Assembly (NCBI GenBank): GCA_022563505.1
Contig: JADFNG010000005.1
Location: forward strand, 1-64,000
Source of the DNA: Pseudomonadota bacterium
GTDB lineage: Bacteria; Pseudomonadota; Gammaproteobacteria; Steroidobacterales; Woeseiaceae
DNA: 64,000 nt
Direction of reading: 5' to 3'
This document shows, one piece after another, positions 9,079 through 17,214 of this stretch. Both the position numbers and the translations under genes were made by a program. The first letter of the stretch is position 1. Each line of letters begins with the position of its first letter. A model generated the notes under the pieces. The model made no database searches and was not told the DNA's origin. It saw only the letters and a program-made list of their open reading frames with translations.

Positions 9079-9153
9079 CGCTTGACCCGTAATCTGCACG
9101 GTATGCGAAGAAGCGGGTTGAAATTCTGCCTTGGTGAGTGAGGTTCACAGCAA

Positions 9154-9552
9154 ATGAGCAATAAAGCGACGGAGGATAGCGACCTCAAATCCCGCCTGAC
9201 AGAGGAGCAATTTGAGGTTACGCAAAGCCAGGCGACCGAAAGGCCATATACAGGGAAGTATGTCGACAACAAGGACGACGGTACCTATCGATGCATCTGC
9301 TGCAACTCGGAGCTCTTCAGCTCGGAGCATAAATACGATTCGGGCTCGGGCTGGCCCAGTTTCTGGCTTCCGTTGGCCGGCGACAACGTGCGCACCATAA
9401 AGGACATGAGTCTTGGCATGGTTCGTACAGAGGTCACCTGCAATCGTTGTGGTGCACACCTTGGACATGTGTTTGAGGACGGCCCGCAGCCGTCGGGTTT
9501 GCGTTATTGCATCAATTCCGCATCGCTCGACTTTGAGAAATCGGACAACTAA
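9154..9552 (+). CDS. msrB: Peptide-methionine (R)-S-oxide reductase MsrB
   Basis: 132 residues, typical MsrB length. Structural zinc is bound by two CxxC pairs (C47/C50 and C96/C99); the catalytic Cys119 sits in [19 protein letters not shown] and [12 protein letters not shown] are family signatures. It reduces methionine-R-sulfoxide in proteins using thioredoxin. No signal peptide, so cytoplasmic. It lies 75 bp after htpG and 43 bp before an FKBP lipoprotein gene, and could share the heat-shock transcript. Confidence 0.96.
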   Translation: MSNKATEDSDLKSRLTEEQFEVTQSQATERPYTGKYVDNKDDGTYRCICCNSELFSSEHKYDSGSGWPSFWLPLAGDNVRTIKDMSLGMVRTEVTCNRCGAHLGHVFEDGPQPSGLRYCINSASLDFEKSDN

Positions 9553-9595
9553 TATCGACCCCCTATCGACTACTACTGGAACCAAAGGACTGACA

Positions 9596-10120
9596 ATGAA
9601 TAAAACAAGACTGGGTTTTCTGCTTGCCTCAATGATTCTGTTCGTAGCTTGCAGCCAGGAGAGCGCCGAGGTCAACGTCAAAGACAGCTCAGGTAGCGCG
9701 GAAGTTGCGCCAACAGAGGGACAGGTTGTTGGCGATCCGGTGGTTGTCGAGATTGTGCCGGGACTGACAATGCGCATCTTGCGAGAAGGCAATGGCGCTG
9801 TGGCGGCGGTTGGCCAGGTTGTGAGCGTTCATTACACCGGCTGGCTGTATGACGCAGAGGCTGAAAACGCACGCGGTCAAAAATTTGACAGCTCCGTCGA
9901 TCGGGACCAGCATTTCGAGTTTCCCCTTGGAGCGGGTCAAGTCATCAAGGGTTGGGACAGCGGTGTCGCTGGCATGAAGGTTGGTGAAATTCGCGAGCTG
10001 ACCATTGCACCGGAAATGGCTTATGGTGACAGGGGTTCCGGAAGCGTCATTGGGCCGGGTTCCACATTGGTGTTCGAAGTCGAACTGGCCGGTCTGAGCG
10101 GTGGTGCAGCGCAGGAATAA
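9596..10120 (+). CDS. FKBP-type peptidyl-prolyl cis-trans isomerase, lipoprotein
   Basis: 174 residues from the ATG at 9596. The frame is open upstream to 9413 inside msrB, but the signal peptide begins at this ATG. Residues 1-19 are a lipoprotein signal with Cys20 in FVACSQE. A polar linker of about 40 residues is followed by one FKBP domain (about 64-168) with [30 protein letters not shown] and the C-terminal STLVFEVEL strand. The aromatic/Asp residues of the FKBP active site are present, so isomerase activity is plausible. Acts at the envelope. Confidence 0.9.
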   Translation: MNKTRLGFLLASMILFVACSQESAEVNVKDSSGSAEVAPTEGQVVGDPVVVEIVPGLTMRILREGNGAVAAVGQVVSVHYTGWLYDAEAENARGQKFDSSVDRDQHFEFPLGAGQVIKGWDSGVAGMKVGEIRELTIAPEMAYGDRGSGSVIGPGSTLVFEVELAGLSGGAAQE

Positions 10121-10128
10121 GCTCTCAT

Positions 10129-10968
10129 TCAAGGCACGATCATTTCAAGGTCGGCACGCCGGCTGGATTGACGGGAAAGGGCGCCGGAGGCGTCAGTAGC
10201 CGACGGTGCCGGGATAGCGAGGGCGGCTTCGAACTGTTTGACAGGCACGCCGTGGTCGGTCATGTATGCAATGACTCTCATGGCGCGTGCCTGTCCCAAT
10301 GCCTGGTTTGCCGCTGCATCGCCGCTACTGTCGGTATGACCTGTGACGCGAATGGTTGTTGCGGGGCAGTCAATGGCGATTTCAATGAGAGCATCGAGCA
10401 GCGGTGCCACATTCTGGCTGAAATCCGCCGTTGATACGGCGAATTCGATCGTGCCACTTTTCTCGGTCATGCTGAATCGTGCCCGGCACAACTCGTCAAA
10501 TGACGTGTTTGAGGCGATGCCGGAGACCTTCGATACCATAGACATGTTTTCCGGCAATACGGATTCAATGCGTTGCAGTGCTGCGGCATATGCGTTTGTC
10601 TGCGTGGTCACGCCCTCGATGCTTATGGCTGAGGCGGTCATGCTGGCTCGTGCAGCATCGGTATGCGCAAGTGCTCGCAGCACCAGATCCGTTATCAGCG
10701 CCCAGCCAGGAGGTGTATGTATCCCGGTATCAAGATCCATGACGATGGTTGTGTCGCCGAAATATCGCTGCGCCGTCCGCCGCAGCATGATTTCGTGAGC
10801 GGTCGAGCTGGCGATTCCCCGGATCCTCAGAGCCTGCGGATTCTTGTCGATCATCAACAGCAGCGGTGAATCGGAGCGATCTGTCATGCTTTCGGCAGCA
10901 TCAACAGACACGGGCATCAGGTGCGATGCCGCGACAATCGTTATGGCGGTGAGAAGCAAGCCACGCAC
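10129..10968 (-). CDS. Periplasmic OmpA-family protein (peptidoglycan-binding C-terminal domain)
   Basis: 279 residues. Signal peptide at residues 1-24 ending near VDA. The middle region (about 35-150) looks like two BON/ArfA-type alpha-beta units. The C-terminal OmpA-like domain (about 165-279) has VTGHTDSSGDAAANQALGQA and ends SSRRADLEMIVP, where the conserved Asp and Arg contact diaminopimelate in homologues. No beta-barrel. It starts 3 bp after the coiled-coil/HhH gene, so both are in one operon. It probably tethers the outer envelope to peptidoglycan. Confidence 0.82.
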   Translation of the reverse strand: MRGLLLTAITIVAASHLMPVSVDAAESMTDRSDSPLLLMIDKNPQALRIRGIASSTAHEIMLRRTAQRYFGDTTIVMDLDTGIHTPPGWALITDLVLRALAHTDAARASMTASAISIEGVTTQTNAYAAALQRIESVLPENMSMVSKVSGIASNTSFDELCRARFSMTEKSGTIEFAVSTADFSQNVAPLLDALIEIAIDCPATTIRVTGHTDSSGDAAANQALGQARAMRVIAYMTDHGVPVKQFEAALAIPAPSATDASGALSRQSSRRADLEMIVP

Positions 10969-10971
10969 GGA

Positions 10972-11988
10972 CTAGCCAGGATCGTTATTTTTCTGGTGTT
11001 CCAGACTACGGGCCTGACCGACCCAGTCTTCCCGATAGATTCGACTGCGGAAGCCTCTTAATTGTTGCGCAACACGATCTATGTCGAACTCGCTCATTTC
11101 TGCGATCTGGCTAAAACGAAAAATACCAAGACTATTCAAGGTCTTTTCAATGGCCGGTCCGACGCCCCGGATTAATCTCAGGTCGTCGGTCTGCGGGTTG
11201 TCCGCCGCGTCCATCGCCGTTTCACCGACACTCTCGGCTTCTGTAGCATCGATTGCCGCTGCTTGATCGCCATTTACTGCGGCTTCGTGCTGCTCGTCCG
11301 GTGCCGACAGGGAGTGTTCGGCAGTTTCTTCATATTGATCATTGCTGGCATTGAGATCGCCTGCGATCGCATCGCTGCCGACCGACTCGATATGCGCCTG
11401 ATTCGAATCCAACTGGCCTTCTAACTCGCCAATACGCTCTTTTGCCTTGTTTAACTCGAGTTCTATTTCCTGGGCTTCAAGGTCGCGTATTCGAAATCGT
11501 TCAACCAGGGGTGGTACGCGATCCTGCCAGCTTTGCAGTTCACGACTGAGATAAAAAATCTTGTCGTCTTTTTCCTTGATGTTGTTGCTAATATCAGTTA
11601 CGCCATCGGCATTGCTATGGATATTCTCGCGCAGCTTGTCGCGCTGTGCAATGGCAAGGTCCAGCTTGCCGCGAACGTCCTTGAGTTGACGTTGCAGTTC
11701 GTCGCGTCGTTCAAAGGTCTCCTTGAGCGCGTCCGAGAGTTCCTGTGCACGCATCTTGGAGTCCTTATGCGCTGCCTGGTTTTCGCTGATTTGCTCCATC
11801 AAACGCTTGTTTTGTTGCACCAGCCGCTCGTGTTCGGATCTCTGCGCAGCGAGCTGTTCCTGCCACCCCGCATTGATGGCAATTTTCTCTTGCCTGGATC
11901 GGCCGCCTCTTGCCAGCCACCCGAGCACCAGTCCCAGGAGCAGAAAAATTCCCAGCAAGCCGTACTCGATAGCAGTTAAATCAGGCAT
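10972..11988 (-). CDS. Membrane-anchored coiled-coil protein with C-terminal helix-hairpin-helix domain
   Basis: 338 residues: one N-terminal membrane segment (about 5-25), a long coiled coil (about 30-200) rich in Gln/Glu/Arg/Lys, an acidic Ala/Glu linker (about 200-268), and a C-terminal HhH-type domain DDLRLIRGVGPAIEKTLNSL continuing to about 330, like domains found in NADH-quinone oxidoreductase 41 kDa-type proteins. HhH modules bind DNA or mediate protein contacts; here the module would face the cytoplasm. First gene of a two-gene operon with the OmpA-family protein. Exact role unknown. Confidence 0.75.
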   Translation of the reverse strand: MPDLTAIEYGLLGIFLLLGLVLGWLARGGRSRQEKIAINAGWQEQLAAQRSEHERLVQQNKRLMEQISENQAAHKDSKMRAQELSDALKETFERRDELQRQLKDVRGKLDLAIAQRDKLRENIHSNADGVTDISNNIKEKDDKIFYLSRELQSWQDRVPPLVERFRIRDLEAQEIELELNKAKERIGELEGQLDSNQAHIESVGSDAIAGDLNASNDQYEETAEHSLSAPDEQHEAAVNGDQAAAIDATEAESVGETAMDAADNPQTDDLRLIRGVGPAIEKTLNSLGIFRFSQIAEMSEFDIDRVAQQLRGFRSRIYREDWVGQARSLEHQKNNDPG

Positions 11989-12263
11989 TAGCGGATCCTA
12001 TTCTGGCTTGAGTATTCGCGCAATAAATCTTATAAGGTCATAATTTTACACCAATAACAAGCAGACAGGCATAGTGGGGTCACGGAAATAAAATTCCGCA
12101 TGCAGGATCACGATGATTTGCGTGGGCTGTCCAGTGGACGGTATACAATGCCGGTTCATGAACGATATCGACGAAATTGTTTTCGGTGTGGCGTATCGGC
12201 AGACGGAGTTTGTCGGCGGCCTGCGGTGCTCAACATGCGGCTCGGTGCCGCTGGATGTAGAAA

Positions 12264-12911
12264 TTGTCCCGGCAGCCGCGGCCTGAAGCGCTTTTGATCG
12301 ATGGACCGGCGGGCCACCTGGAGTGCCTGCTTGAGCTGCCGGCTAATGCGGCGCCGCGTGCCGTGGCCGTCGTGTGCCACCCGCATCCAATGCACGGTGG
12401 CACGATGCAAAACAAAGTTGCCCATACTTTGTCCAGGGCCTTCATCGCTCGGGAATTCAGTACGCTGAGATTCAATTTTCGCGGTGTAGGGAAGAGTGAA
12501 GGAGTATTTGACGACGGCGATGGTGAGCTTATGGATGTGTTAGCCGCCGTCGAATTCATGCGTGCGCGTTTCCCCGGCACAGCCGTGTGGCTGGGCGGTT
12601 TTTCGTTCGGTGCCGCGATGGCCGTGCGTGCTGCCGTGGCAACGGACGCCGCAGGTTTGGTGAGCATCGCCCCTGCTGCATCTCGCCTCAGCGGCAACGA
12701 TTCGGTGCCGCCGAGCTGCCCATGGCTTATCGTACAGGGCGAGAATGATGAACTCGTGGATATAGATGACACCATCAAGTGGCTGAACTCGCTGGCGCCG
12801 GGACCGGAGCTATGCGTGTTCCCCGATACCACCCATTTTTTTCATGGCAAGCTGATCAGGTTGCGTGAGGTTGTCATGGCATTTGTGGATCAGCACGAGC
12901 ATCAGCCATAA
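12264..12911 (+). CDS. Alpha/beta hydrolase (COG2945-type)
   Basis: 215 residues from TTG 12264; an in-frame TAG at 12258-12260 rules out an upstream start. CHPHPMHGGTMQNKVAHTL is diagnostic of this alpha/beta hydrolase subfamily; the nucleophile elbow is GGFSFG (Ser about 113); the acid is likely the Asp of VQGENDELVD and the base the His of TTHFFHG. No signal peptide. Substrate unknown; probably an esterase. A GTCCA-G-TGGAC palindrome at 12129-12139 followed by TATACAAT (12142-12149) may be its promoter/operator. It is convergent with the HU-like pseudogene. Confidence 0.85.
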   Translation: MSRQPRPEALLIDGPAGHLECLLELPANAAPRAVAVVCHPHPMHGGTMQNKVAHTLSRAFIAREFSTLRFNFRGVGKSEGVFDDGDGELMDVLAAVEFMRARFPGTAVWLGGFSFGAAMAVRAAVATDAAGLVSIAPAASRLSGNDSVPPSCPWLIVQGENDELVDIDDTIKWLNSLAPGPELCVFPDTTHFFHGKLIRLREVVMAFVDQHEHQP

Positions 12912-12936
12912 AAAAACCGGGCACACCTGGCCCGGC
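12911..12936 (-). terminator. Intrinsic terminator for the minus strand
   Basis: CCGGGC (12918-12923) and GCCCGG (12931-12936) form a 6 bp GC stem with a 7 nt loop. The seven A residues at 12911-12917 become a U-tract on the minus transcript. It lies about 29 bp past the stop of the HU-like gene, showing that gene was once a real transcription unit; it also sits directly at the 3' end of the convergent hydrolase. Confidence 0.75.
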
Positions 12937-12964
12937 TTGCCTGTTGCAGTCAGCGATTGCGCGC

Positions 12965-13209
12965 TTAGACCATGTCCTGCAAACCTTTCAGTGCGACCAC
13001 CTTGACGGTTTTTGACGCTGGTTTGGCTTTGAACATCATCTCTTCGCCGGTAAACGGATTGATTCCCTTGCTGGCTTTTCTGGCCGGCTTTTTCACGACG
13101 CGCATCGTCAGCAGGCCCGGATGGTGAACATGCCCGGGGCAACACGTCCGCCAAGATTCTTTTTGATGAGGCCCGAAAGCACATTAAAAACTGCGGCAAC
13201 GGCTCTCAC
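12965..13209 (-). pseudogene. HU-family DNA-binding protein remnant (frameshifted, N-terminus lost)
   Basis: Two minus frames together read like the C-terminal two thirds of an extended HU-like protein. First frame: AVAAVFNVLSGLIKKNLGG, then RVAPGMFTI, then a premature stop. After a frame change: LLTMRVVKKPARKASKGINP, then FTGEEMMFKAKPASKTVKVV, ending LKGLQDMV and a stop at 12965. The join is explained by one missing base in the run at about 13116-13120 (ATCCGGGCCTG where ATCCCGGGCCTG would restore IPGLLTM). About 50 N-terminal residues expected in the family are absent, and only 20 bp separate the remnant from the DUF4426 gene. Single-base loss could be a sequencing error, but the missing N-terminus could not. 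Confidence 0.8.
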
Positions 13210-13229
13210 AAGCGAACATTGCCGCTGTC

Positions 13230-13703
13230 CTAGTCCGAGTAGAATTGTCGTTTGAAACGTACCTCGGAGGTCTTTGTCGCACCTTCGGGAGTCACACTAA
13301 TGTCGAAAATCAGGGTTTCTCGATTAGCTACCGGCGTTTCACCAATATAATAGATGGCCTCCTGCTCTTCGATTTTTCGCATCGTTACCGTTTTCAGCTG
13401 ACCGGTGAGATTCACTGTCTTGACCGTCACGACCGCAGTCACCGCTGTTCCGGTTTCTGCATCAAGGACGGACACGTTGAGCATAGCTCGATTCTTGCTG
13501 CGCACGATCTTGTAGGCACGCGCCACTTCGGGCGGTATGCGGTCTGTGGATAATGCGCTGAAATGCACGACGTGATCGCCGATATTAGCGGATGAGACAC
13601 CGGCCGGTTCGGCCTCCGGAATGCTGGCGGAACTGCCCGGCCCACCGCAGGCAGCAAGCAATGATAGAAATGACAGCGTGATAATAGTTTTTGTGGTCAG
13701 CAT
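13230..13703 (-). CDS. DUF4426 lipoprotein
   Basis: 157 residues. Lipoprotein signal with Cys19 in SLLAACGG. The rest is a beta-rich DUF4426 domain (DHVVHFSALSTDRIPPEVAR, ending EVRFKRQFYSD). In Pseudomonas a DUF4426 gene also sits close to yggT-proC-yggS-pilT, as here. Function is unknown; periplasmic or outer-membrane location is inferred from the lipobox. Confidence 0.85.
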   Translation of the reverse strand: MLTTKTIITLSFLSLLAACGGPGSSASIPEAEPAGVSSANIGDHVVHFSALSTDRIPPEVARAYKIVRSKNRAMLNVSVLDAETGTAVTAVVTVKTVNLTGQLKTVTMRKIEEQEAIYYIGETPVANRETLIFDISVTPEGATKTSEVRFKRQFYSD

Positions 13704-13922
13704 GATTCCGGACCCCCGATACGGCTCATTGAACTGTCTAAACTATAACGGATTGTGGCCGCTTGTCCTAACCCGGACAGGATTCGATTGCACGTCGCTG
13801 GCGCAGATCAGGCGTAAGTCCTGTGAATAACCGGGTCCAACCGGGGGTGCCGGTACGCTACAAGCTTTCGCAAGCTGTCTGGCAATGTCAGCAGCGGTCT
13901 GACGTCGCGTCATTGTCCACAG

Positions 13923-14471
13923 TCAGATCGGCAGGGGTTTTAGTGTTTGCAGGTAAATTTCGACCGCCTTCAGAATAACGATGGCAAGAATGGGTGATAC
14001 ATCCAGGCCACCCATCGACGGTAACAGGCGTCGAAACGGTCGCAGCACCGGTTCTGCCATCGATGACGCAATCGCACTGACCGGGTTGTAAGTGTGTGGC
14101 GCCACCCAGCCCAATATGATCTTGATCAGGATGGCGTAGAAAAACAAATTCAGGCTGAGAATGCAGAGATTCAGAAGAGAAGTCACTGCGATGACCAGCG
14201 GGCTTGCCATTGACTGCATGATCAGCAACAAAATGAGTACGACCAGGTACTGGATGGCATAGGTCACAATGACGACGGCTGTATCGAGTCGGCCAACGGA
14301 AGGGATGAAACGCCGTGCCGGGATGATCAGTGGCGAAGTGAGACGCATCACGCCCTGTGCAATCGGGTTTCGAAAGTCTGCTTGTACCAGCGGCAACCAC
14401 AGGCGCAGGAGATAGAGCAGTAAAAAAAGCGACGTAAGTGCTTTGACGATATACAGAAGTGCCAGAGTCAT
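13923..14471 (-). CDS. yggT: YggT family membrane protein
   Basis: 182 residues from the ATG at 14471; the frame extends upstream into proC but that part lacks similarity. Two YggT repeats: residues about 5-85 (LYLLRLWLPLVQADFRNPIA) and about 100-182 (LGWVAPHTYNPVSAIASSMA), each with paired hydrophobic helices and a P-x-R-R-x-P-type signature (IIPARRFIPSVGRLD; LRPFRRLLPSMGGLD). Integral inner-membrane protein of unclear role, implicated in osmotic tolerance in some species. It starts 10 bp after proC stops; same operon as yggS-proC. Confidence 0.93.
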   Translation of the reverse strand: MTLALLYIVKALTSLFLLLYLLRLWLPLVQADFRNPIAQGVMRLTSPLIIPARRFIPSVGRLDTAVVIVTYAIQYLVVLILLLIMQSMASPLVIAVTSLLNLCILSLNLFFYAILIKIILGWVAPHTYNPVSAIASSMAEPVLRPFRRLLPSMGGLDVSPILAIVILKAVEIYLQTLKPLPI

Positions 14472-14481
14472 GGGATTCGGA

Positions 14482-15324
14482 TTACCTGTTCGGAGTGCTG
14501 GAGCTGGCTTCTTCGCCCAGCTCGATGGCGCGTTTTCGGGCAGCCTCAATGGCTGCCGCAAAGATACCACGAGCATCGGATTTATCCAGATGCTCGAATG
14601 CGGCTGTAGTCGTGCCCCCGGGTGAGCGCACGCGATCGATCATGGCTGACATGGACTCCGTTTCTGCCGTGGCCAGCGCTGCCGCGCCACGCGCTGTCTC
14701 GACGGCGAGCGTACGCGCGACCTCGGGATTCAAGCCGAATTTAATTGCCGCTTGAATCAGGATGTCGATCAGCAGGTAAAAGTAGGCGGGACCGGTACCC
14801 GACACGGCGGTGACCGCGTCCATCTCGGCTTCATTGCTTAACCAGACGACCTGGCCGACGGCCGACATGATGCGCTCTGCCAGTTCACGGTGCCTGGCAT
14901 GGGTCAATGGATTGGCGAACAGGGCGGATATACCCTGGTCGATCAACGCAGGCTGATTTGGCATGACGCGCACGACGCTCAGGTTGCCACCCAGCCAGCT
15001 ATTGATGTCATCGATTCTGGGTCCGGCGGCAATGGACATGATGAGTGGTCTGGTCGCCTGGACAATATCCTTGAGGTCGGTACAAACCGACCGCAGAATC
15101 TGTGGCTTGACGGCAAATAACAGTACTTCGGCTTCCCTGGCGACGATGGTGTTGTCTTCGCTCACCAGGGCGCCATACAGTTCCTCGCGCAAGCTCGCGC
15201 ACTGCTCGGCTCGGGGCTCGGCGATGAGGACGTCGGTGGCGTGCATGCCCCCGCGCAGCAGACCGCCGGCGATTGCGCGGGCCATATTGCCGCCGCCAAT
15301 AAATCCGACCTTGTGACTAATCAT
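14482..15324 (-). CDS. proC: Pyrroline-5-carboxylate reductase
   Basis: 280 residues from the ATG at 15324; GGGAG lies 5 nt upstream, which favours it over a TTG four codons earlier. The N-terminal Rossmann motif is VGFIGGGNMARAIAGGLL; the C-terminal dimerisation domain carries AVSGTGPAYFYL and the substrate-loop region RVRSPGGTTTAA. It makes L-proline from pyrroline-5-carboxylate with NAD(P)H in the cytosol. Middle gene of yggS-proC-yggT. Confidence 0.97.
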   Translation of the reverse strand: MISHKVGFIGGGNMARAIAGGLLRGGMHATDVLIAEPRAEQCASLREELYGALVSEDNTIVAREAEVLLFAVKPQILRSVCTDLKDIVQATRPLIMSIAAGPRIDDINSWLGGNLSVVRVMPNQPALIDQGISALFANPLTHARHRELAERIMSAVGQVVWLSNEAEMDAVTAVSGTGPAYFYLLIDILIQAAIKFGLNPEVARTLAVETARGAAALATAETESMSAMIDRVRSPGGTTTAAFEHLDKSDARGIFAAAIEAARKRAIELGEEASSSTPNR

Positions 15325-15357
15325 GTGTTCTCCCAAAAACCTTAATGCAGCGGACGG

Positions 15358-16041
15358 CTATTCGCGTTTGCCGAACAATGCAGTGCCAATGCGCACGATC
15401 GTGGCCCCTTCGTGGATCGCAGCAGCATAGTCGGCCGTCATGCCCATCGATAGCGTATCAAGATTGAGCCCGGATTTCGTCAACGCCTCAAGTTCCTTTC
15501 TGAGTTTGGCGAAGGGTTTGCGCTGCTCCTCGAGGGTCTCCTGAACGGCCGGTATGCACATGAGTCCGCGCAGTCGCAGCCTGGGCAAAGGCGCGATTGC
15601 GTGTGCGAGCTCCGCGAGATCTTCCACCATCACGCCGGACTTGCCCTCTTCACGGTCAATGTTGACCTGGATGCAGATATTCAGGTCGTCGGCATAGTAA
15701 GGCCGCTGCCGGCTAAGACGCTGTGCAATTTTCAGGCGATCGACCGTATGAACCCAATGAAAATGTTCGGCAACAGGCCGGCTTTTATTGGCCTGCAAAT
15801 GGCCGATGAAGTGCCAGATGATGTCGTTATTCGCGGTCTCCTCGATTTTCGCAAGGCCTTCCTGGACGAAGTTTTCGCCGAAATCGCGCTGTCCGGCCGC
15901 CAGGGCTTCAAGGATCGCCTCGAGCGGTTTTCGCTTGCTCACGGCCAACAGGCATACCGACTTGGCGGGACGCCCCGCGTCCAGCGCCGCATTGGCGAGC
16001 AAATCCTGAATAATTCGAAAGTTTTCCGTGACTCTTATCAC
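15358..16041 (-). CDS. yggS: YggS/PLPBP pyridoxal-phosphate homeostasis protein
   Basis: 227 residues from GTG 16041. PLP-binding single-domain TIM barrel: LLAVSKRKP contains the PLP lysine, followed by DFGENFVQEGLAK, WHFIGHLQANKSR and LSMGMTADYAAAI, where the family usually has S-A-D after the second Met. It has no known catalysis but controls B6 vitamer pools. First gene of the proC operon, divergent from pilT with 86 bp between them. Confidence 0.95.
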   Translation of the reverse strand: MIRVTENFRIIQDLLANAALDAGRPAKSVCLLAVSKRKPLEAILEALAAGQRDFGENFVQEGLAKIEETANNDIIWHFIGHLQANKSRPVAEHFHWVHTVDRLKIAQRLSRQRPYYADDLNICIQVNIDREEGKSGVMVEDLAELAHAIAPLPRLRLRGLMCIPAVQETLEEQRKPFAKLRKELEALTKSGLNLDTLSMGMTADYAAAIHEGATIVRIGTALFGKRE

Positions 16042-16062
16042 GTTTTGCTCGCATTGCTTCGC

Positions 16063-16068
16063 TATACT
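16063..16068 (+). promoter_or_regulatory. Probable -10 element upstream of pilT
   Basis: TATACT at 16063-16068 lies 60 bp before the pilT ATG. I see no convincing -35 at 17 bp spacing, so this is only a partial promoter assignment. Confidence 0.35.
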
Positions 16069-16127
16069 AGGCAGCCAGAGGGTCCAAGTTATGGTAAGTC
16101 AGGCCATTTACATCCAGAGGAATAAAC

Positions 16128-17168
16128 ATGGCAGTTGATGTTGCTCAACTATTGTCATTTTCGGTGAAGAACAACGCGTCTGACCTGCACCTGTCTGCCG
16201 GTGTTCCACCTATGATCCGCGTTGATGGTGACATCAAACGCATCAACATGCCCGCGCTGACGCATAAAGATGTCAATAGCATGGTGTACGACATCATGAA
16301 TGACAAGCAGCGCAAAGACTATGAAGAGTTCCTGGAAACCGATTTTTCCTTCGAGATTCCGAAACTGGCTCGTTTTCGCGTCAATGCATTTAACCAGAAT
16401 CGTGGTTCGGCCGCCGTGTTCAGAACCATTCCGTCCGAGATCCTGTCGCTTGACGATTTGGGCGCGCCACAAATTTTCAAAGATCTTGCAATGTATCCGC
16501 GCGGGATCGTGCTGGTTACCGGGCCGACCGGATCCGGCAAGTCGACGACGCTGGCGGCGATGGTCGATTACATCAACGATCACAAGCCGGATCATATTCT
16601 GACCATTGAGGACCCGATCGAATTCGTTCACGAAAGCAAGAAGTCGCTCATCAATCAGCGCGAAGTTCACCGTGACACGCTGGGCTTCAATGAGGCCTTG
16701 CGGTCGGCGTTGCGCGAAGATCCGGACGTGATCCTGGTGGGTGAGTTGCGCGATCTTGAGACCATTCGCCTGGCGTTGACGGCCGCGGAAACGGGTCACC
16801 TGGTGTTTGGAACCCTGCATACCAGTTCCGCTGCGAAAACGATCGATCGCATCGTCGATGTATTTCCTGCTGCGGAAAAAGAAATGGTGCGTGCAATGTT
16901 ATCTGAGTCGCTGCGCGCAGTGATCTCGCAGACGCTGCTCAAGAAAGTCGGTGGTGGCCGAATCGCCGCGCACGAGATCATGATCGGGACGCCGGCAATC
17001 CGGAACCTGATTCGCGAAGGCAAGATTGCGCAGATGTATTCAGCTATCCAGACAGGTCAGGCGTCCGGTATGCAGACGCTGGACCAAAACCTGAGCGAGC
17101 TGATGAAGAAGGGTCTCATCAATAAGGAAGAGGCGCGCTACCGTGCGACCAATAAAGAAAATTTCTAG
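16128..17168 (+). CDS. pilT: Type IV pilus retraction ATPase PilT
   Basis: 346 residues, the usual PilT length. N-terminal PAS-like domain 1-105, then the RecA-type ATPase: Walker A GPTGSGKST (132-140), Asp box IEDPIEF, Walker B region DPDVILVGELRDLET, His box TGHLVFGTLHTSSAAK, and the PilT-specific C-terminal AIRNLIREGK motif needed for retraction in P. aeruginosa. The hexamer depolymerises PilA pili at the inner membrane, driving twitching. Followed by two more PilT-family genes on the same strand. Confidence 0.97.
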   Translation: MAVDVAQLLSFSVKNNASDLHLSAGVPPMIRVDGDIKRINMPALTHKDVNSMVYDIMNDKQRKDYEEFLETDFSFEIPKLARFRVNAFNQNRGSAAVFRTIPSEILSLDDLGAPQIFKDLAMYPRGIVLVTGPTGSGKSTTLAAMVDYINDHKPDHILTIEDPIEFVHESKKSLINQREVHRDTLGFNEALRSALREDPDVILVGELRDLETIRLALTAAETGHLVFGTLHTSSAAKTIDRIVDVFPAAEKEMVRAMLSESLRAVISQTLLKKVGGGRIAAHEIMIGTPAIRNLIREGKIAQMYSAIQTGQASGMQTLDQNLSELMKKGLINKEEARYRATNKENF

Positions 17169-17214
17169 GTGTGTCCGGCAGGATGCCGGTCATGTGGTGG
17201 CAGGAGAGTAGGCA

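Noticed and set aside
12158-12286. 42-residue ORF with a CxxC motif upstream of and overlapping the hydrolase
   Set aside because: No Shine-Dalgarno, no recognisable similarity, and it overlaps the hydrolase start in another frame. It could be a leader peptide but I cannot support it.
12810-13199. 129-residue minus ORF across the hydrolase 3' end
   Set aside because: Antisense to the hydrolase and out of frame with both HU-like frames; composition is that of a shadow frame.
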